DNA of 64,000 nt from Sporosarcina sp. ACRSL (GTDB taxonomy: Bacteria > Bacillota > Bacilli > Bacillales_A > Planococcaceae), in the NCBI RefSeq assembly GCF_022346605.1, contig NZ_JAKRNT010000005.1, positions 1 through 64,000 on the forward strand, given 5' to 3'. The notes beneath the pieces were generated by a model that saw nothing but the letters and a program-made list of their open reading frames with translations, did not search any database and was not told the DNA's origin. Every line of letters begins with the position of its first letter. Within the stretch, counting starts at the first letter, position 1. Below are positions 34,118 to 41,884 of the stretch, piece after piece. A program made the translations under genes and the position numbers.

Positions 34118-35143
34118 ATGCAAAAAAAGATTGCTGTTTTCATAATGATAGTTTGTTTATTTACCACTTTTCATCATACGTCTGCGGCGACGGAGTCCAA
34201 GGAATTATCCAACAGAAAAACTGATACGGTACAGTATGCGATTAGCGTACCAGTGACAAATGTTTGGCGACTGCCTACTAAGACCCGTAAAATCGACGCC
34301 ATCTCGATCGCTGCAAAGCCGGATATGGCAAAATGGACGAAAGGCTTAACAGTAGCGGAAAAAAACGGGCTCATCGGCCGCACGGATACGCAAGCTTTGT
34401 ACGGGGATCGGGTAGAGGTGCTGAAGTCGAGTGGGAACTGGCATTATATAGCGGTAACGGACCAATTCAACAAAGGGCAAGCGAAAGGCTATGAGGGATG
34501 GGTGCCAAAAGCGCATGTGAAAGCGTACTCTCCTCCTTCCGGTAACAATTCAGAAATCGCGATAGTGACGGCGAAAATCGCTTCTTTGTACAATGAACCA
34601 AAGCTCAATGACAAATATAAATTCATCGATATTAGCTATACGACAATTCTTGAAGTCGTGAAGGAGGAACGGGATTGGCTACAAGTGCAGACGAAAACGG
34701 ACGGTGTGAAATATGTCCGCAAGAAGGATGTAAAAGTGTACGCCGATTTCGAATCCATTCCGAAGCCGACACAACAGGATCTTGTCGATAGCGCGAAACA
34801 GTATGTTGGCCTTCCGTATTTATGGGCTGGTGTGTCCGCATATGGATTTGATTGTTCGGGATTGGTCTATTCGGTTTATAAAAATCACGGCATCCTCATT
34901 CCGCGGGATTCTTCCGTTCAAGCGACGTATGGGACGGCAGTGAAGCGGAAAGATTTGCAACCGGGCGATTTGATGTTTTTTGCACATAATAAAGGAAAGG
35001 GGAACGTGTATCACGTTTCGATGTATATCGGCGACGGCAAAATGGTCCACGCCCCGAATTCATCAAAGAAAGTCGAAATCGTCAGCATTAACTTAGGTAC
35101 GTATAAAACAAACTACGCCGGTGCACGGAGATATTTAAAATGA
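34118..35143 (+). CDS. Secreted NlpC/P60 endopeptidase with bacterial SH3 domains (YkfC-like)
   Basis: A 341-residue cell-wall hydrolase. The signal peptide (KKIAVFIMIVCLFTTFHHTSAA) is followed by two SH3b-like segments (about residues 45-135 and 145-215; SVPVTNVWRLPTKTRK, GWVPKAHVKAY). An NlpC/P60 domain follows from about 220, with catalytic Cys246 in GFDCSGLVYSVYKNHG, the His motif VYHVSMYIGDGKMVHAP, and PGDLMFF. The family cleaves gamma-D-Glu to diamino-acid bonds in peptidoglycan stem peptides. An ATG at 34112 is 1 base from the purines; the ATG at 34118 is correctly spaced. It is one of two NlpC/P60 genes in 4 kb. Confidence 0.9.
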   Translation: MQKKIAVFIMIVCLFTTFHHTSAATESKELSNRKTDTVQYAISVPVTNVWRLPTKTRKIDAISIAAKPDMAKWTKGLTVAEKNGLIGRTDTQALYGDRVEVLKSSGNWHYIAVTDQFNKGQAKGYEGWVPKAHVKAYSPPSGNNSEIAIVTAKIASLYNEPKLNDKYKFIDISYTTILEVVKEERDWLQVQTKTDGVKYVRKKDVKVYADFESIPKPTQQDLVDSAKQYVGLPYLWAGVSAYGFDCSGLVYSVYKNHGILIPRDSSVQATYGTAVKRKDLQPGDLMFFAHNKGKGNVYHVSMYIGDGKMVHAPNSSKKVEIVSINLGTYKTNYAGARRYLK

Positions 35144-35151
35144 ATGATGAG

Positions 35152-35184
35152 GAACGGCCCTTCCTATTTGCGGAAGGGCCGTTC
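35152..35184. terminator. GC-rich stem-loop after the NlpC/P60 gene
   Basis: A perfect 13-bp stem, GAACGGCCCTTCC / GGAAGGGCCGTTC, lies 8 bases after the stop. There is no T-run, so it is either an imperfect terminator or an mRNA-protecting hairpin. Array E begins just after it. Confidence 0.6.
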
Positions 35185-35185
35185 T

Positions 35186-35520
35186 ACGTCCAAAGCAAGG
35201 GATTACGCGCTCAAAGCGTGTCGCCCCGCGCTCGAAGTGAAAGGTTCCGCGCCCGAAGTGAAAGGTTCCGCGCCCGAAGTGAAAGGTTTCGCCCTCGAAG
35301 TGAAAGGTTTCGCCCTCGAAGTGAAAGGTTCCGCGCCCGAAGTGAAAGGTTCCGCGCCCGAAGTGAAAGGTTCCGCGCCCGAAGTGAAAGGTTTCGCGCC
35401 CGAAGCGAAAGGTTCCGCGCTCGTAGCGAAAGGTCTTGCGCTCGAAGTGAAAGGTTCTTGCGCTCAAAGCGAGTGGCCACGCGCTCAAAGAAAGCCGTCC
35501 CGCGCTCAAAGCCAGCCAAT
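35186..35520 (+). repeat. Direct-repeat array, period 21 bp, longest in the window (array E)
   Basis: Sixteen units carry a CAAAGC/CGAAGTG core. Core starts are 35191, 35212, 35233 and then every 21 bp to 35443. One 1-base insertion shifts the last three to 35465, 35486 and 35507. Inner units are near-identical (CGAAGTGAAAGGTTCCGCGC); edge units diverge (CTCAAAGC type), as expected if new copies arise in the middle. A 21-bp step keeps four reading frames open through the array. No ribosome-binding site or known protein supports coding. The gap to the patatin gene (35521-35608) shows no other feature. Confidence 0.9.
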
Positions 35521-35608
35521 CACACCAAAAACCAACATCTATTTCCTCATTCTGTTCTACATTCCTTCGCGAACTATTATAGTGTACTAACGCCATGGGA
35601 GGGATGCT

Positions 35609-36532
35609 GTGTTAATTGATGGGGTGTTTGCAGGTGGCGGATTGAAAGGGTTTGCTTTGGTCGGTGCGTACCAGGAATTAGAGAAAAAAGGGTACCGTTT
35701 CAAACGGGTGGCGGGCACGAGCGCGGGGGCTATCTTAGCATGTTTCATTGCAGCAGGGTATTCCGGCAAGGAAATTGAAGAGATGATGGTGGAAGAGAAT
35801 CTCCAATTATTGCTTGACCCTCGACAGACGATCATTCCTATTCCATTTATGAAATGGTTGTCGCTTTATTGGCGCATGGGTCTTTATCAAGGAAAAGCGT
35901 TGGAAGATTGGTTTTTCGAAAAGCTTTCGGATAAAGGGGTCTACAATTTTGCAGATTTGCCGCCCGGTTCACTCAAGCTCGTCGCCTCTGATCTGACAAA
36001 TGGAAAATTGATCGTGCTGCCGGATGACCTTGTCCATTATGGCATCGAGCCGGGAATGTTTCCAATTGCGCGCGCACTTCGGATGAGCTGCAATATCCCG
36101 TTCTTTTTTGAACCTGTTCGTTTTAGGGCACCGAGCGGGGAAACGATTGTTGTTGACGGTGGGGTGTTGAGCAATTTTCCTATGTGGATTTTCGATGACG
36201 CCCAAGGAAAGAGGGAGCGGCCGTTGATCGGCATGAAGCTAAGCCACCGGAAAGACATGATGGGCGGCAGGGAAATCAACAATGCGCTCCAATTGTTCGA
36301 AGCTTTGTTCTCGACGATGAAAAATGCGCACGACGAGCGGTATATTTCAAGGAAGCACGAAAAGGATATTATTTTCATCCCTGTCGAGCAATATAGCGCA
36401 ACCCAATTCAATATGGAAGACGAACAGAAGGATGCTCTCATGGAAATCGGAAGGAACCGCACTGCTGACTTCCTACGGACTTGGCCACATTCCATCGAAA
36501 ATGGCCGATATAATTTCAGGATGATCGTATAA
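35609..36532 (+). CDS. Patatin-like phospholipase
   Basis: A 307-residue cytosolic or membrane-associated lipid acyl hydrolase with a Ser-Asp dyad. The oxyanion loop is FAGGGLKGFALVGAYQELE (residues about 8-26), the nucleophile elbow is GTSAG (Ser in AGTSAGAILACF, about residue 40), and the catalytic Asp is in VVDGGVLSNFPM near residue 185. Length is typical of small bacterial patatins such as Bacillus YlbK or YvdO. The GTG start at 35609 follows GGGAGGG. It is monocistronic, with the terminator shared with the next convergent gene. The lipid substrate is unknown. Confidence 0.88.
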   Translation: MLIDGVFAGGGLKGFALVGAYQELEKKGYRFKRVAGTSAGAILACFIAAGYSGKEIEEMMVEENLQLLLDPRQTIIPIPFMKWLSLYWRMGLYQGKALEDWFFEKLSDKGVYNFADLPPGSLKLVASDLTNGKLIVLPDDLVHYGIEPGMFPIARALRMSCNIPFFFEPVRFRAPSGETIVVDGGVLSNFPMWIFDDAQGKRERPLIGMKLSHRKDMMGGREINNALQLFEALFSTMKNAHDERYISRKHEKDIIFIPVEQYSATQFNMEDEQKDALMEIGRNRTADFLRTWPHSIENGRYNFRMIV

Positions 36533-36537
36533 CGCAA

Positions 36538-36577
36538 AACCGCCTGCACACATTCGTGTACAGGCGGATTTTTTTAT
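36538..36577. terminator. Bidirectional terminator between patatin and NlpC/P60 genes
   Basis: CCGCCTGCAC / GTACAGGCGG with an A-rich left flank and seven T residues on the right. Confidence 0.88.
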
Positions 36578-37287
36578 AGTCGTTTGAAACTGTGGAATTT
36601 TGATTTCCAATAACTATTGTTCAAGCTTGTGATTTGCGATTGCTTCCCACCGGCATGAACGAATTTATTGTTACCGACATAAATGCCAACGTGAGAAATG
36701 CCTTTACGGTATGTATTTTGGAAGAATACCAAATCACCCGGTTTCGGCTCGCTTACTTTTTTCGATTGTGCGTATTGTCCTAATGTATCACGGGCTACTG
36801 ATTTGCCCGATTTTTTATAGACATATTGGACGAAACCGCTGCAGTCGAACCCTTTCGTCGTCGTTCCGCCAAAACGGTATGGAATGCCTGTCAGTCCAGT
36901 TGCACGTTTCACGACATTGTTTGAAAGCGCAGCATTAGTAGTCGTACTTTTCGCTACCGATTTTTTTGGCGCAGATGCTTTCTTTGTCAATAAAGTGCTG
37001 AGCGCCCAACCAGTTTTGCCGTTCACTTTCACTTGATACCAAACTTCTTTTCCGACCTTCTTTTCATTGACGTACGTAACGTTTGTCCCTTTTTTCGCTA
37101 AGAATAGAACTTTATTATTTGTTCCTGCTCCAGAACGGAGATTTACATTATATGCGGTTGAATATGTTCCTTTATTTGCTTGTACTGATACGGTTTGTGA
37201 TGAAGGAGCACTTGCCTCCGCGTCTGCTGCTGTAAATCCAAATGCCAATGAACCTGCTACGAATAACGATAAAGCAACTTTCTTCAC
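36574..37287 (-). CDS. Secreted SH3b-NlpC/P60 peptidoglycan endopeptidase
   Basis: A 237-residue cell-wall hydrolase. A signal peptide (KKVALSLFVAGSLAFGFTAADAEA) is followed by one SH3b domain (about residues 40-100; YNVNLRSGAGTNNKVLFLAK, WYQVKVNGKTGWALSTLL). After a Ser/Thr/Lys linker comes a compact NlpC/P60 domain (about 125-237) with the nucleophile in KGFDCSGFVQYVYKKSG and the His in GISHVGIYVGNNKFVHAG. It resembles LytE/CwlS-type D,L-endopeptidases but carries SH3b instead of LysM. The GTG start is preceded by AGGGG at about 8 bases. It is not paralogous in layout to the first NlpC/P60 gene, which has two SH3 segments. Confidence 0.9.
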   Translation of the reverse strand: MKKVALSLFVAGSLAFGFTAADAEASAPSSQTVSVQANKGTYSTAYNVNLRSGAGTNNKVLFLAKKGTNVTYVNEKKVGKEVWYQVKVNGKTGWALSTLLTKKASAPKKSVAKSTTTNAALSNNVVKRATGLTGIPYRFGGTTTKGFDCSGFVQYVYKKSGKSVARDTLGQYAQSKKVSEPKPGDLVFFQNTYRKGISHVGIYVGNNKFVHAGGKQSQITSLNNSYWKSKFHSFKRL

Positions 37288-37560
37288 ACTTTTCCCCTAT
37301 CTACCACTGATCTATATGGTTTCATATTTTTGTATACTTGCTGATCACTCTTCCTATTGTAGAGACGACATATTACGAGAAAGGGGCAATTATATTACAA
37401 AAACATTACATTGGGATGCAATTCGTTTAATAACTGTAATAAAGGGGTATTGTATCTGCTGAATTTTTAATGATTTCTGAAGAATATTATATTTAATTGA
37501 TGTGTATCCTTGCTGTTTTTGTTACATACTATAGATTTGTAACGGAATGGAGGGATACTG

Positions 37561-37692
37561 ATGTACCAAATCATTCATATGATGGCGACTGTACAAGATC
37601 ATAAACGGAACACACAGCCCCGCAAAAACACAAGCGGGACTTTACGTGTCCAAGGTTTACGGAATGAAGAAAAACGGCTGAATGGGCAATAA
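37561..37692 (+). CDS. Small basic hypothetical protein (43 residues)
   Basis: Product not recognised. The ATG at 37561 has GGAGGG at 7 bases and a terminator follows immediately, so the unit looks like a genuine short gene. The peptide is basic and polar (MYQIIHMMATVQDHKRNTQP, RKNTSGTLRVQGLRNEEKRL), without membrane segment or signal peptide. The 270-base gap upstream, after the NlpC/P60 start, contains nothing else recognisable. Confidence 0.5.
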   Translation: MYQIIHMMATVQDHKRNTQPRKNTSGTLRVQGLRNEEKRLNGQ

Positions 37693-37714
37693 ATCCATTG
37701 AGTCGTTTTTTTAT
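37671..37714 (+). terminator. Terminator overlapping the end of the small basic gene
   Basis: AAACGGCTGAATGG pairs with CCATTGAGTCGTTT (two mismatches) and is followed by a T-run. The left arm is inside the last codons of the small ORF. Confidence 0.7.
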
Positions 37715-37889
37715 TTTCTCAAGAAGAGAAATTACACATTTCGAAATAATTAGTCGTAATGCATATACCTCCTTAATAAGATGGTAGTAATTAAGCTGTA
37801 ACTCGATGGAACCGTTGAAAAAGCGGAAGGAGGATGCGAAGGAATCGAATGTAAAAGGTAAGCCATTACTTTTGAAAAGGGGATAGGTA

Positions 37890-39218
37890 ATGAAGAGGAA
37901 ACTGATGCTTCTGGCGGTTTTTCTACTTGTGAGCATTTTCTTTCTTGCCGCTTGTACTGGAAAAGGGGATAAGGCGGAAGAAGGGACGAAAACAGAAGAG
38001 AAAACAACGACGAAAACTGAACCGAAGGTAGAAGAAAAAGTGGAAGTCAAAGACCCTGTTGAGCTCGTCATGTATAGTTGGCGACCAGAAGACAGGGAGG
38101 CGTATGAGAAATTCATTAAAGTATTCGAGGATCAAAATCCAGGCATTACCGTAACGTTCAAACCGTATAAATCGACGGAATACGGAACAATTTTGACAAA
38201 TGCGCTGACTGCGGGGCAAGGGCCGGATATTATCCAGCTGCGCCCATATGAAGGAGCGCTGTCGATTATCGATGCCGAATTCATCGTGCCACTAGATGAT
38301 ATTCAAGGGATCAACGAAATTTCCGATGAGTATTTGACTGCGGCAAGGGGCACGGACGGTAAAGTCTATGGGGTACCATTATCGCTAAATGCGGGTGTCA
38401 TTTTTTACAATAAAGACGTCTTTGACGAGCACGGCTTTGCTTTGCCGACCACTTGGGATGAGTTGCTTGAAGTCGGAGAGGAGATGAAGGCGAAAGGGAT
38501 TGTTCCAATTGCACAAGCCGGTAAAGCCGCTTATTTGCTCTCCCTTACGCATAGCGTCATCGGTGCCACCGCTTATGATCAAGCGTATATCGATGATCTA
38601 TTGAGCGGGAAAGCGGATTTGGCCGACGACCGTTTCATTGAATCGGTAAAACGGATGGAACAGTTGGAAGGACTCTTTCCGAAAGACTTCATCGCTTTAG
38701 ATGACAAAGATACGCAGGCGATGTTTTATACGGGGCAAGCCGCGATGTACATTAACGGAAGCTACCGTTTGGAAACATTTGAAAACACAGCTCCGGATTT
38801 GAATATCGGAATCCTGCCTTCATTTGCGAAGGAAAAAGGCGGAGAGACGCCACTGGTTACGTGGGTGGATGGCTCTTATGCAGTCGTCAAAGCATCAAAG
38901 CATCAAGAGGAAGCGAAAAAATTTATGGAGTTCATGGCTTCAAAAGAATTCGGCCAAATGTTTAGCGATGAATTGTCTCGGATCAGCGCAATTCCTGGAG
39001 TCGAACCGAAGCACGAATTGGTGAAGGAAATGACAGCGCTTGGCGAACAAAACCCTATTCCTTATTTGATGCTTGTATATCTTGGCGGTGGTTCACCGAC
39101 GACGAAGACGACTTTTGAAAACGCCTTACAGGGCATGTACATTAAAGAGCTGACCGTTGACGGCGTCATCGATGAATCCCAAAAATCAATGGATAAGTGG
39201 TTTGAACCAGTGAAATGA
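37890..39218 (+). CDS. CUT1 sugar ABC transporter solute-binding lipoprotein
   Basis: A 442-residue extracytoplasmic sugar-binding protein. The lipoprotein signal ends in LAACTGKG (lipobox Cys about residue 22), followed by an acidic Glu/Lys/Thr linker. The binding fold of the MalE/family 1 type follows (PVELVMYSWRPEDREAYEKF, then DQNPGITVTFKPYKSTEYGT, then ALTAGQGPDIIQLR; AAMYINGSYRLETFENTAPD later). It is the first gene of SBP-permease-permease-HAD-ATPase. The ATG follows AAGGGGATAGG. A stem-loop after the stop separates it from the permeases. The sugar is not deducible, but a phosphatase in the operon hints at a phosphorylated intermediate. Confidence 0.9.
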   Translation: MKRKLMLLAVFLLVSIFFLAACTGKGDKAEEGTKTEEKTTTKTEPKVEEKVEVKDPVELVMYSWRPEDREAYEKFIKVFEDQNPGITVTFKPYKSTEYGTILTNALTAGQGPDIIQLRPYEGALSIIDAEFIVPLDDIQGINEISDEYLTAARGTDGKVYGVPLSLNAGVIFYNKDVFDEHGFALPTTWDELLEVGEEMKAKGIVPIAQAGKAAYLLSLTHSVIGATAYDQAYIDDLLSGKADLADDRFIESVKRMEQLEGLFPKDFIALDDKDTQAMFYTGQAAMYINGSYRLETFENTAPDLNIGILPSFAKEKGGETPLVTWVDGSYAVVKASKHQEEAKKFMEFMASKEFGQMFSDELSRISAIPGVEPKHELVKEMTALGEQNPIPYLMLVYLGGGSPTTKTTFENALQGMYIKELTVDGVIDESQKSMDKWFEPVK

Positions 39219-39223
39219 TATCC

Positions 39224-39278
39224 GGAAAAATCAGCTGGTATGTGAGGGCTCGCCCAGACCCTGCCGGCTGATTTTTTA
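39224..39278 (+). promoter_or_regulatory. Intercistronic stem-loop after the first sugar-binding protein gene
   Basis: GGAAAAATCAGC pairs with GCTGATTTTTT, which carries its own T-run, across a 33-base GC-rich loop. It would act as a partial terminator so that the binding protein is made in excess over the permeases, a usual arrangement. Confidence 0.6.
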
Positions 39279-39299
39279 ATACGAAGAGGGGGATGCGCT

Positions 39300-40265
39300 A
39301 TGGTTTTGAAGGAACAAGACGTTATAGAAGTGAAAGCTTCACCCAAACCCTCCAAAAATAAAAGAAATATGAAGAAGCATCTGTTGCATCTTTTTTTACT
39401 GCCTGCCTTATTTTTCTACGTTGGCTTTCAAGTGTATCCGATTTTAGCGGCGTTCGTGAACAGCTTCTATTCCTTTAAAGGAATGGTGAGGCAAGACTTT
39501 ATCGGCTTAGAAAATTTTATTCGGCTTTTCACGGAAGAGCCGTTTAACAACATTTTTAAAAATGCATTTTGGCATAACATCATTTATTTCATCGGTACGG
39601 TGTTGACAAAACTGGTGTTGGCATTCGCTTTAGCTTTATTGATCAGTAGCAGAATTAAAGGAAGGGAATTTTTCAAAGCTGTCTTTTTCATGCCGAAATT
39701 ATTGTCTGTCATCGTTGTCGGCTTCTTGTTTAGTTTAATTCTGAACCCGACGAACGGGGCGTTGAATAGCTTTTTGAAAATGGTTGGGCTGGCGGAATGG
39801 GCTCATCCATGGCTCGGAGATCCGAAAACGGCGTTATACACCATCATCTTGGTCAATAGCTGGTATGGAATCGGTTTTGCGATCCTCATCTTCCTTGCAG
39901 GCCTTCAAGCGATTCCAGAAGAAATTTACGAAGCGGCGAAAATCGATGGGGCGTCCGGATTCAAGATGTTGTTTCGAATTACGATTCCGATGGCAATGCC
40001 AGCCATCATGATCATGACAATTCTTACGTTCATCGGGTCTTTTGAAACGTTTGAACTCGTATTTGCGATGCAAGGTTCTTCAGGTGGGCCTTATTATTCC
40101 ACGGATGTCTTGGCCTTATTTTTCTACCGATTGGCGTTTGGGTCCGTTGACGGTGGGGAAGCGATCGGACTTGGTTCTGCGCTAGCGGTCATACTATTCC
40201 TCATCATCTGTACGGCAACCGCTATTTCACTGTTCTTCTTTAAGCGGAAAGAAATCGAACAATAA
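39300..40265 (+). CDS. CUT1 ABC transporter permease (MalF/UgpA-like)
   Basis: A 321-residue membrane subunit with six helices. The N-terminal 30 residues are charged; then come LLHLFLLPALFFYVGFQVYPILAAF and the permease core, with the EAA loop EIYEAAKIDGASGFKMLFRITIPMAMPA (about residues 215-242) contacting the ATPase. The ATG at 39300 follows AGAGGGGG. It pairs with the MalG-like permease 11 bases downstream and with the ATPase at 41885. Confidence 0.92.
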   Translation: MVLKEQDVIEVKASPKPSKNKRNMKKHLLHLFLLPALFFYVGFQVYPILAAFVNSFYSFKGMVRQDFIGLENFIRLFTEEPFNNIFKNAFWHNIIYFIGTVLTKLVLAFALALLISSRIKGREFFKAVFFMPKLLSVIVVGFLFSLILNPTNGALNSFLKMVGLAEWAHPWLGDPKTALYTIILVNSWYGIGFAILIFLAGLQAIPEEIYEAAKIDGASGFKMLFRITIPMAMPAIMIMTILTFIGSFETFELVFAMQGSSGGPYYSTDVLALFFYRLAFGSVDGGEAIGLGSALAVILFLIICTATAISLFFFKRKEIEQ

Positions 40266-40276
40266 GGGGTGTCAGC

Positions 40277-41098
40277 ATGTCAAAGAGCCTTAAACAAATA
40301 TGGAAGTATCCGATTCTGATTGTGTTTTCACTCATTGCCCTCTATCCGATTTACCTCATGTTCCTTTCATCCGTCAAACCGAATTTAGAAATATTGACGG
40401 CGCCTCTGTCATTTCCGAAGGAGTTTACGTTAGAAAACTTTGCCGTCGTATGGGATAAAGTGAATTTCAGCAGTTATGTATGGAACAGCGTGTATGTGAG
40501 TGCAATGTCTATCTTCTTCATTTTATTCTTTTCGTCATTGGCTGCGTTTTACTTGTCCCGATATGATTTTAAATGGAATGCATTCATCCTGTTTTTCTTC
40601 ATGCTCGGGCTCATGATTCCGATGAAACTGGCGATCTTGCCGCTTTATATGATGATGCTGAAGCTCGGTCTATTAAATTCGCTCAACTCCCTCGTTATTG
40701 TCTACATAGCGGGTAATGTCCCTTTCGCTGTATTCGTATTTTATGGGTTTTTCAGGTCTCTCCCGAAGGATTTGGATCAGTCGGCACGATTGGATGGGTG
40801 CAATGAATTCCAAATCTACTACAAAATTATTTTACCACTCATGAGGCCGTCGTTGGCAATCGTCGGGATTGTCAATTTGATAGGCGTATGGAATGACTTC
40901 TTTTATCCGTTAATATTCATTCATGATGATGCAAAAAACACAATACCACTCGGGATGCTTTCGCTTTTCGGTGAGTATGACACGCAATGGAATTTATTGT
41001 TTGCGGGGTTAACGATTTCGTCGCTGCCGATGATCGTCGCTTTCGTACTGGCATCCAAACAGTTCATTGAAGGCTTGACGACAGGGGCAGTGAAATGA
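40277..41098 (+). CDS. CUT1 ABC transporter permease (MalG/UgpE-like)
   Basis: A 273-residue second membrane subunit with six helices (YPILIVFSLIALYPIYLMFL, SIFFILFFSSLAAFYLSRY, ILFFFMLGLMIPMKLAILPLYMMML and others) and the EAA loop LDQSARLDGCNEFQIYYKIILPLMRPS. The usual EAA is replaced by QSARLDG, a mild variation. The C terminus VLASKQFIEGLTTGAVK is typical of MalG-type partners. Its stop overlaps the HAD gene by 4 bases. Confidence 0.92.
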   Translation: MSKSLKQIWKYPILIVFSLIALYPIYLMFLSSVKPNLEILTAPLSFPKEFTLENFAVVWDKVNFSSYVWNSVYVSAMSIFFILFFSSLAAFYLSRYDFKWNAFILFFFMLGLMIPMKLAILPLYMMMLKLGLLNSLNSLVIVYIAGNVPFAVFVFYGFFRSLPKDLDQSARLDGCNEFQIYYKIILPLMRPSLAIVGIVNLIGVWNDFFYPLIFIHDDAKNTIPLGMLSLFGEYDTQWNLLFAGLTISSLPMIVAFVLASKQFIEGLTTGAVK

Positions 41099-41865
41099 AG
41101 AAGTGGATTACGTTCGATTTGGACGGAACGCTCATGCAAAATCCTTTCGTCAGTTATGTCTTCCCTGAAATTGAGAGAAGAATACTGCTCGAGAATGAAA
41201 AGCTGAAAAACATAGTTGGTCATCTTGTGGCCGAGCATGAAACACGGTTGAAGGACGGAAGGACTGCTGCCGCTTATGACTGGGACGATATTGTCTTGCA
41301 TTATTTGAAAACGAATAGTCTGCAACTATTTATTAATGTAGAAGAGATTTTGAGAGGATTTTGCGTTGAACCGAATATTTACTTGCTGGAGGATACGGTG
41401 TTTGAAGTGCTCAGTGAACTGAAGCAGAGTGGATTTTCATTGGCGGTAGTGACAAACGGTTTTACAAAATATCAATTGCCCGTCATGAATGCATTGAAGC
41501 TTACGGATCATTTCGACTTAATCGTCACCCCTGAAGAGGTGGGCTTGGCAAAGCCGGATCAAAGAGTGTACGATTCCGTTTTAAAGCAAGGTGAAATCAT
41601 TGCGCATGTTGGAGATCGGATTGATCATGACGTCATTTCTGCGAATGCAGTCGGAGTCCGTTCAATTTGGATCTATCGGCGCATGCCGGATTGGATGAAA
41701 GAGCTGTCGCCTGCTGAACGAAGGGGGTTATCGGAAATGCAGGAGTTGGTATTGGAGAAGTTTGCAAAGGAGATGAAAAAACGTGTAACAAAACTTTCAA
41801 AAGAGGCGATTCCCCAAGATGTAATTTGCAGTCTATCGGAACTACCTTCTATGTTAAGGGGATAA
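41095..41865 (+). CDS. HAD-superfamily hydrolase
   Basis: A 256-residue HAD phosphatase. Motif I is FDLDGTL (Asp8 nucleophile, Asp10), motif II VVTNG (about residue 121), motif III Lys in GLAKPDQRVY, and motif IV HVGDRIDHDVISAN. The helical cap between residues 15 and 90 makes it a type C1 HAD, like YjjG or HdhA. The ATG start overlaps the permease stop, so it belongs to the sugar-transport operon and probably dephosphorylates an intermediate or a by-product. Residues beyond about 205 form an extra helical tail (ERRGLSEMQELVLEKFAKEM). The substrate is unknown. Confidence 0.87.
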   Translation: MKKWITFDLDGTLMQNPFVSYVFPEIERRILLENEKLKNIVGHLVAEHETRLKDGRTAAAYDWDDIVLHYLKTNSLQLFINVEEILRGFCVEPNIYLLEDTVFEVLSELKQSGFSLAVVTNGFTKYQLPVMNALKLTDHFDLIVTPEEVGLAKPDQRVYDSVLKQGEIIAHVGDRIDHDVISANAVGVRSIWIYRRMPDWMKELSPAERRGLSEMQELVLEKFAKEMKKRVTKLSKEAIPQDVICSLSELPSMLRG

Positions 41866-41884
41866 ATAAAGGAGAGGGTGCGAA

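Noticed and set aside
35140..35619. Long open frames on both strands (up to 159 residues) through array E
   Set aside because: The period of 21 keeps frames open automatically. There is no ribosome-binding site, and the products are monotonous seven-residue repeats unrelated to known proteins.
37800..37850. cre-like TGGAACCGTTGAAA before the first sugar-binding protein gene
   Set aside because: Two mismatches at positions usually needed (W3 and C13); not convincing without footprint data.
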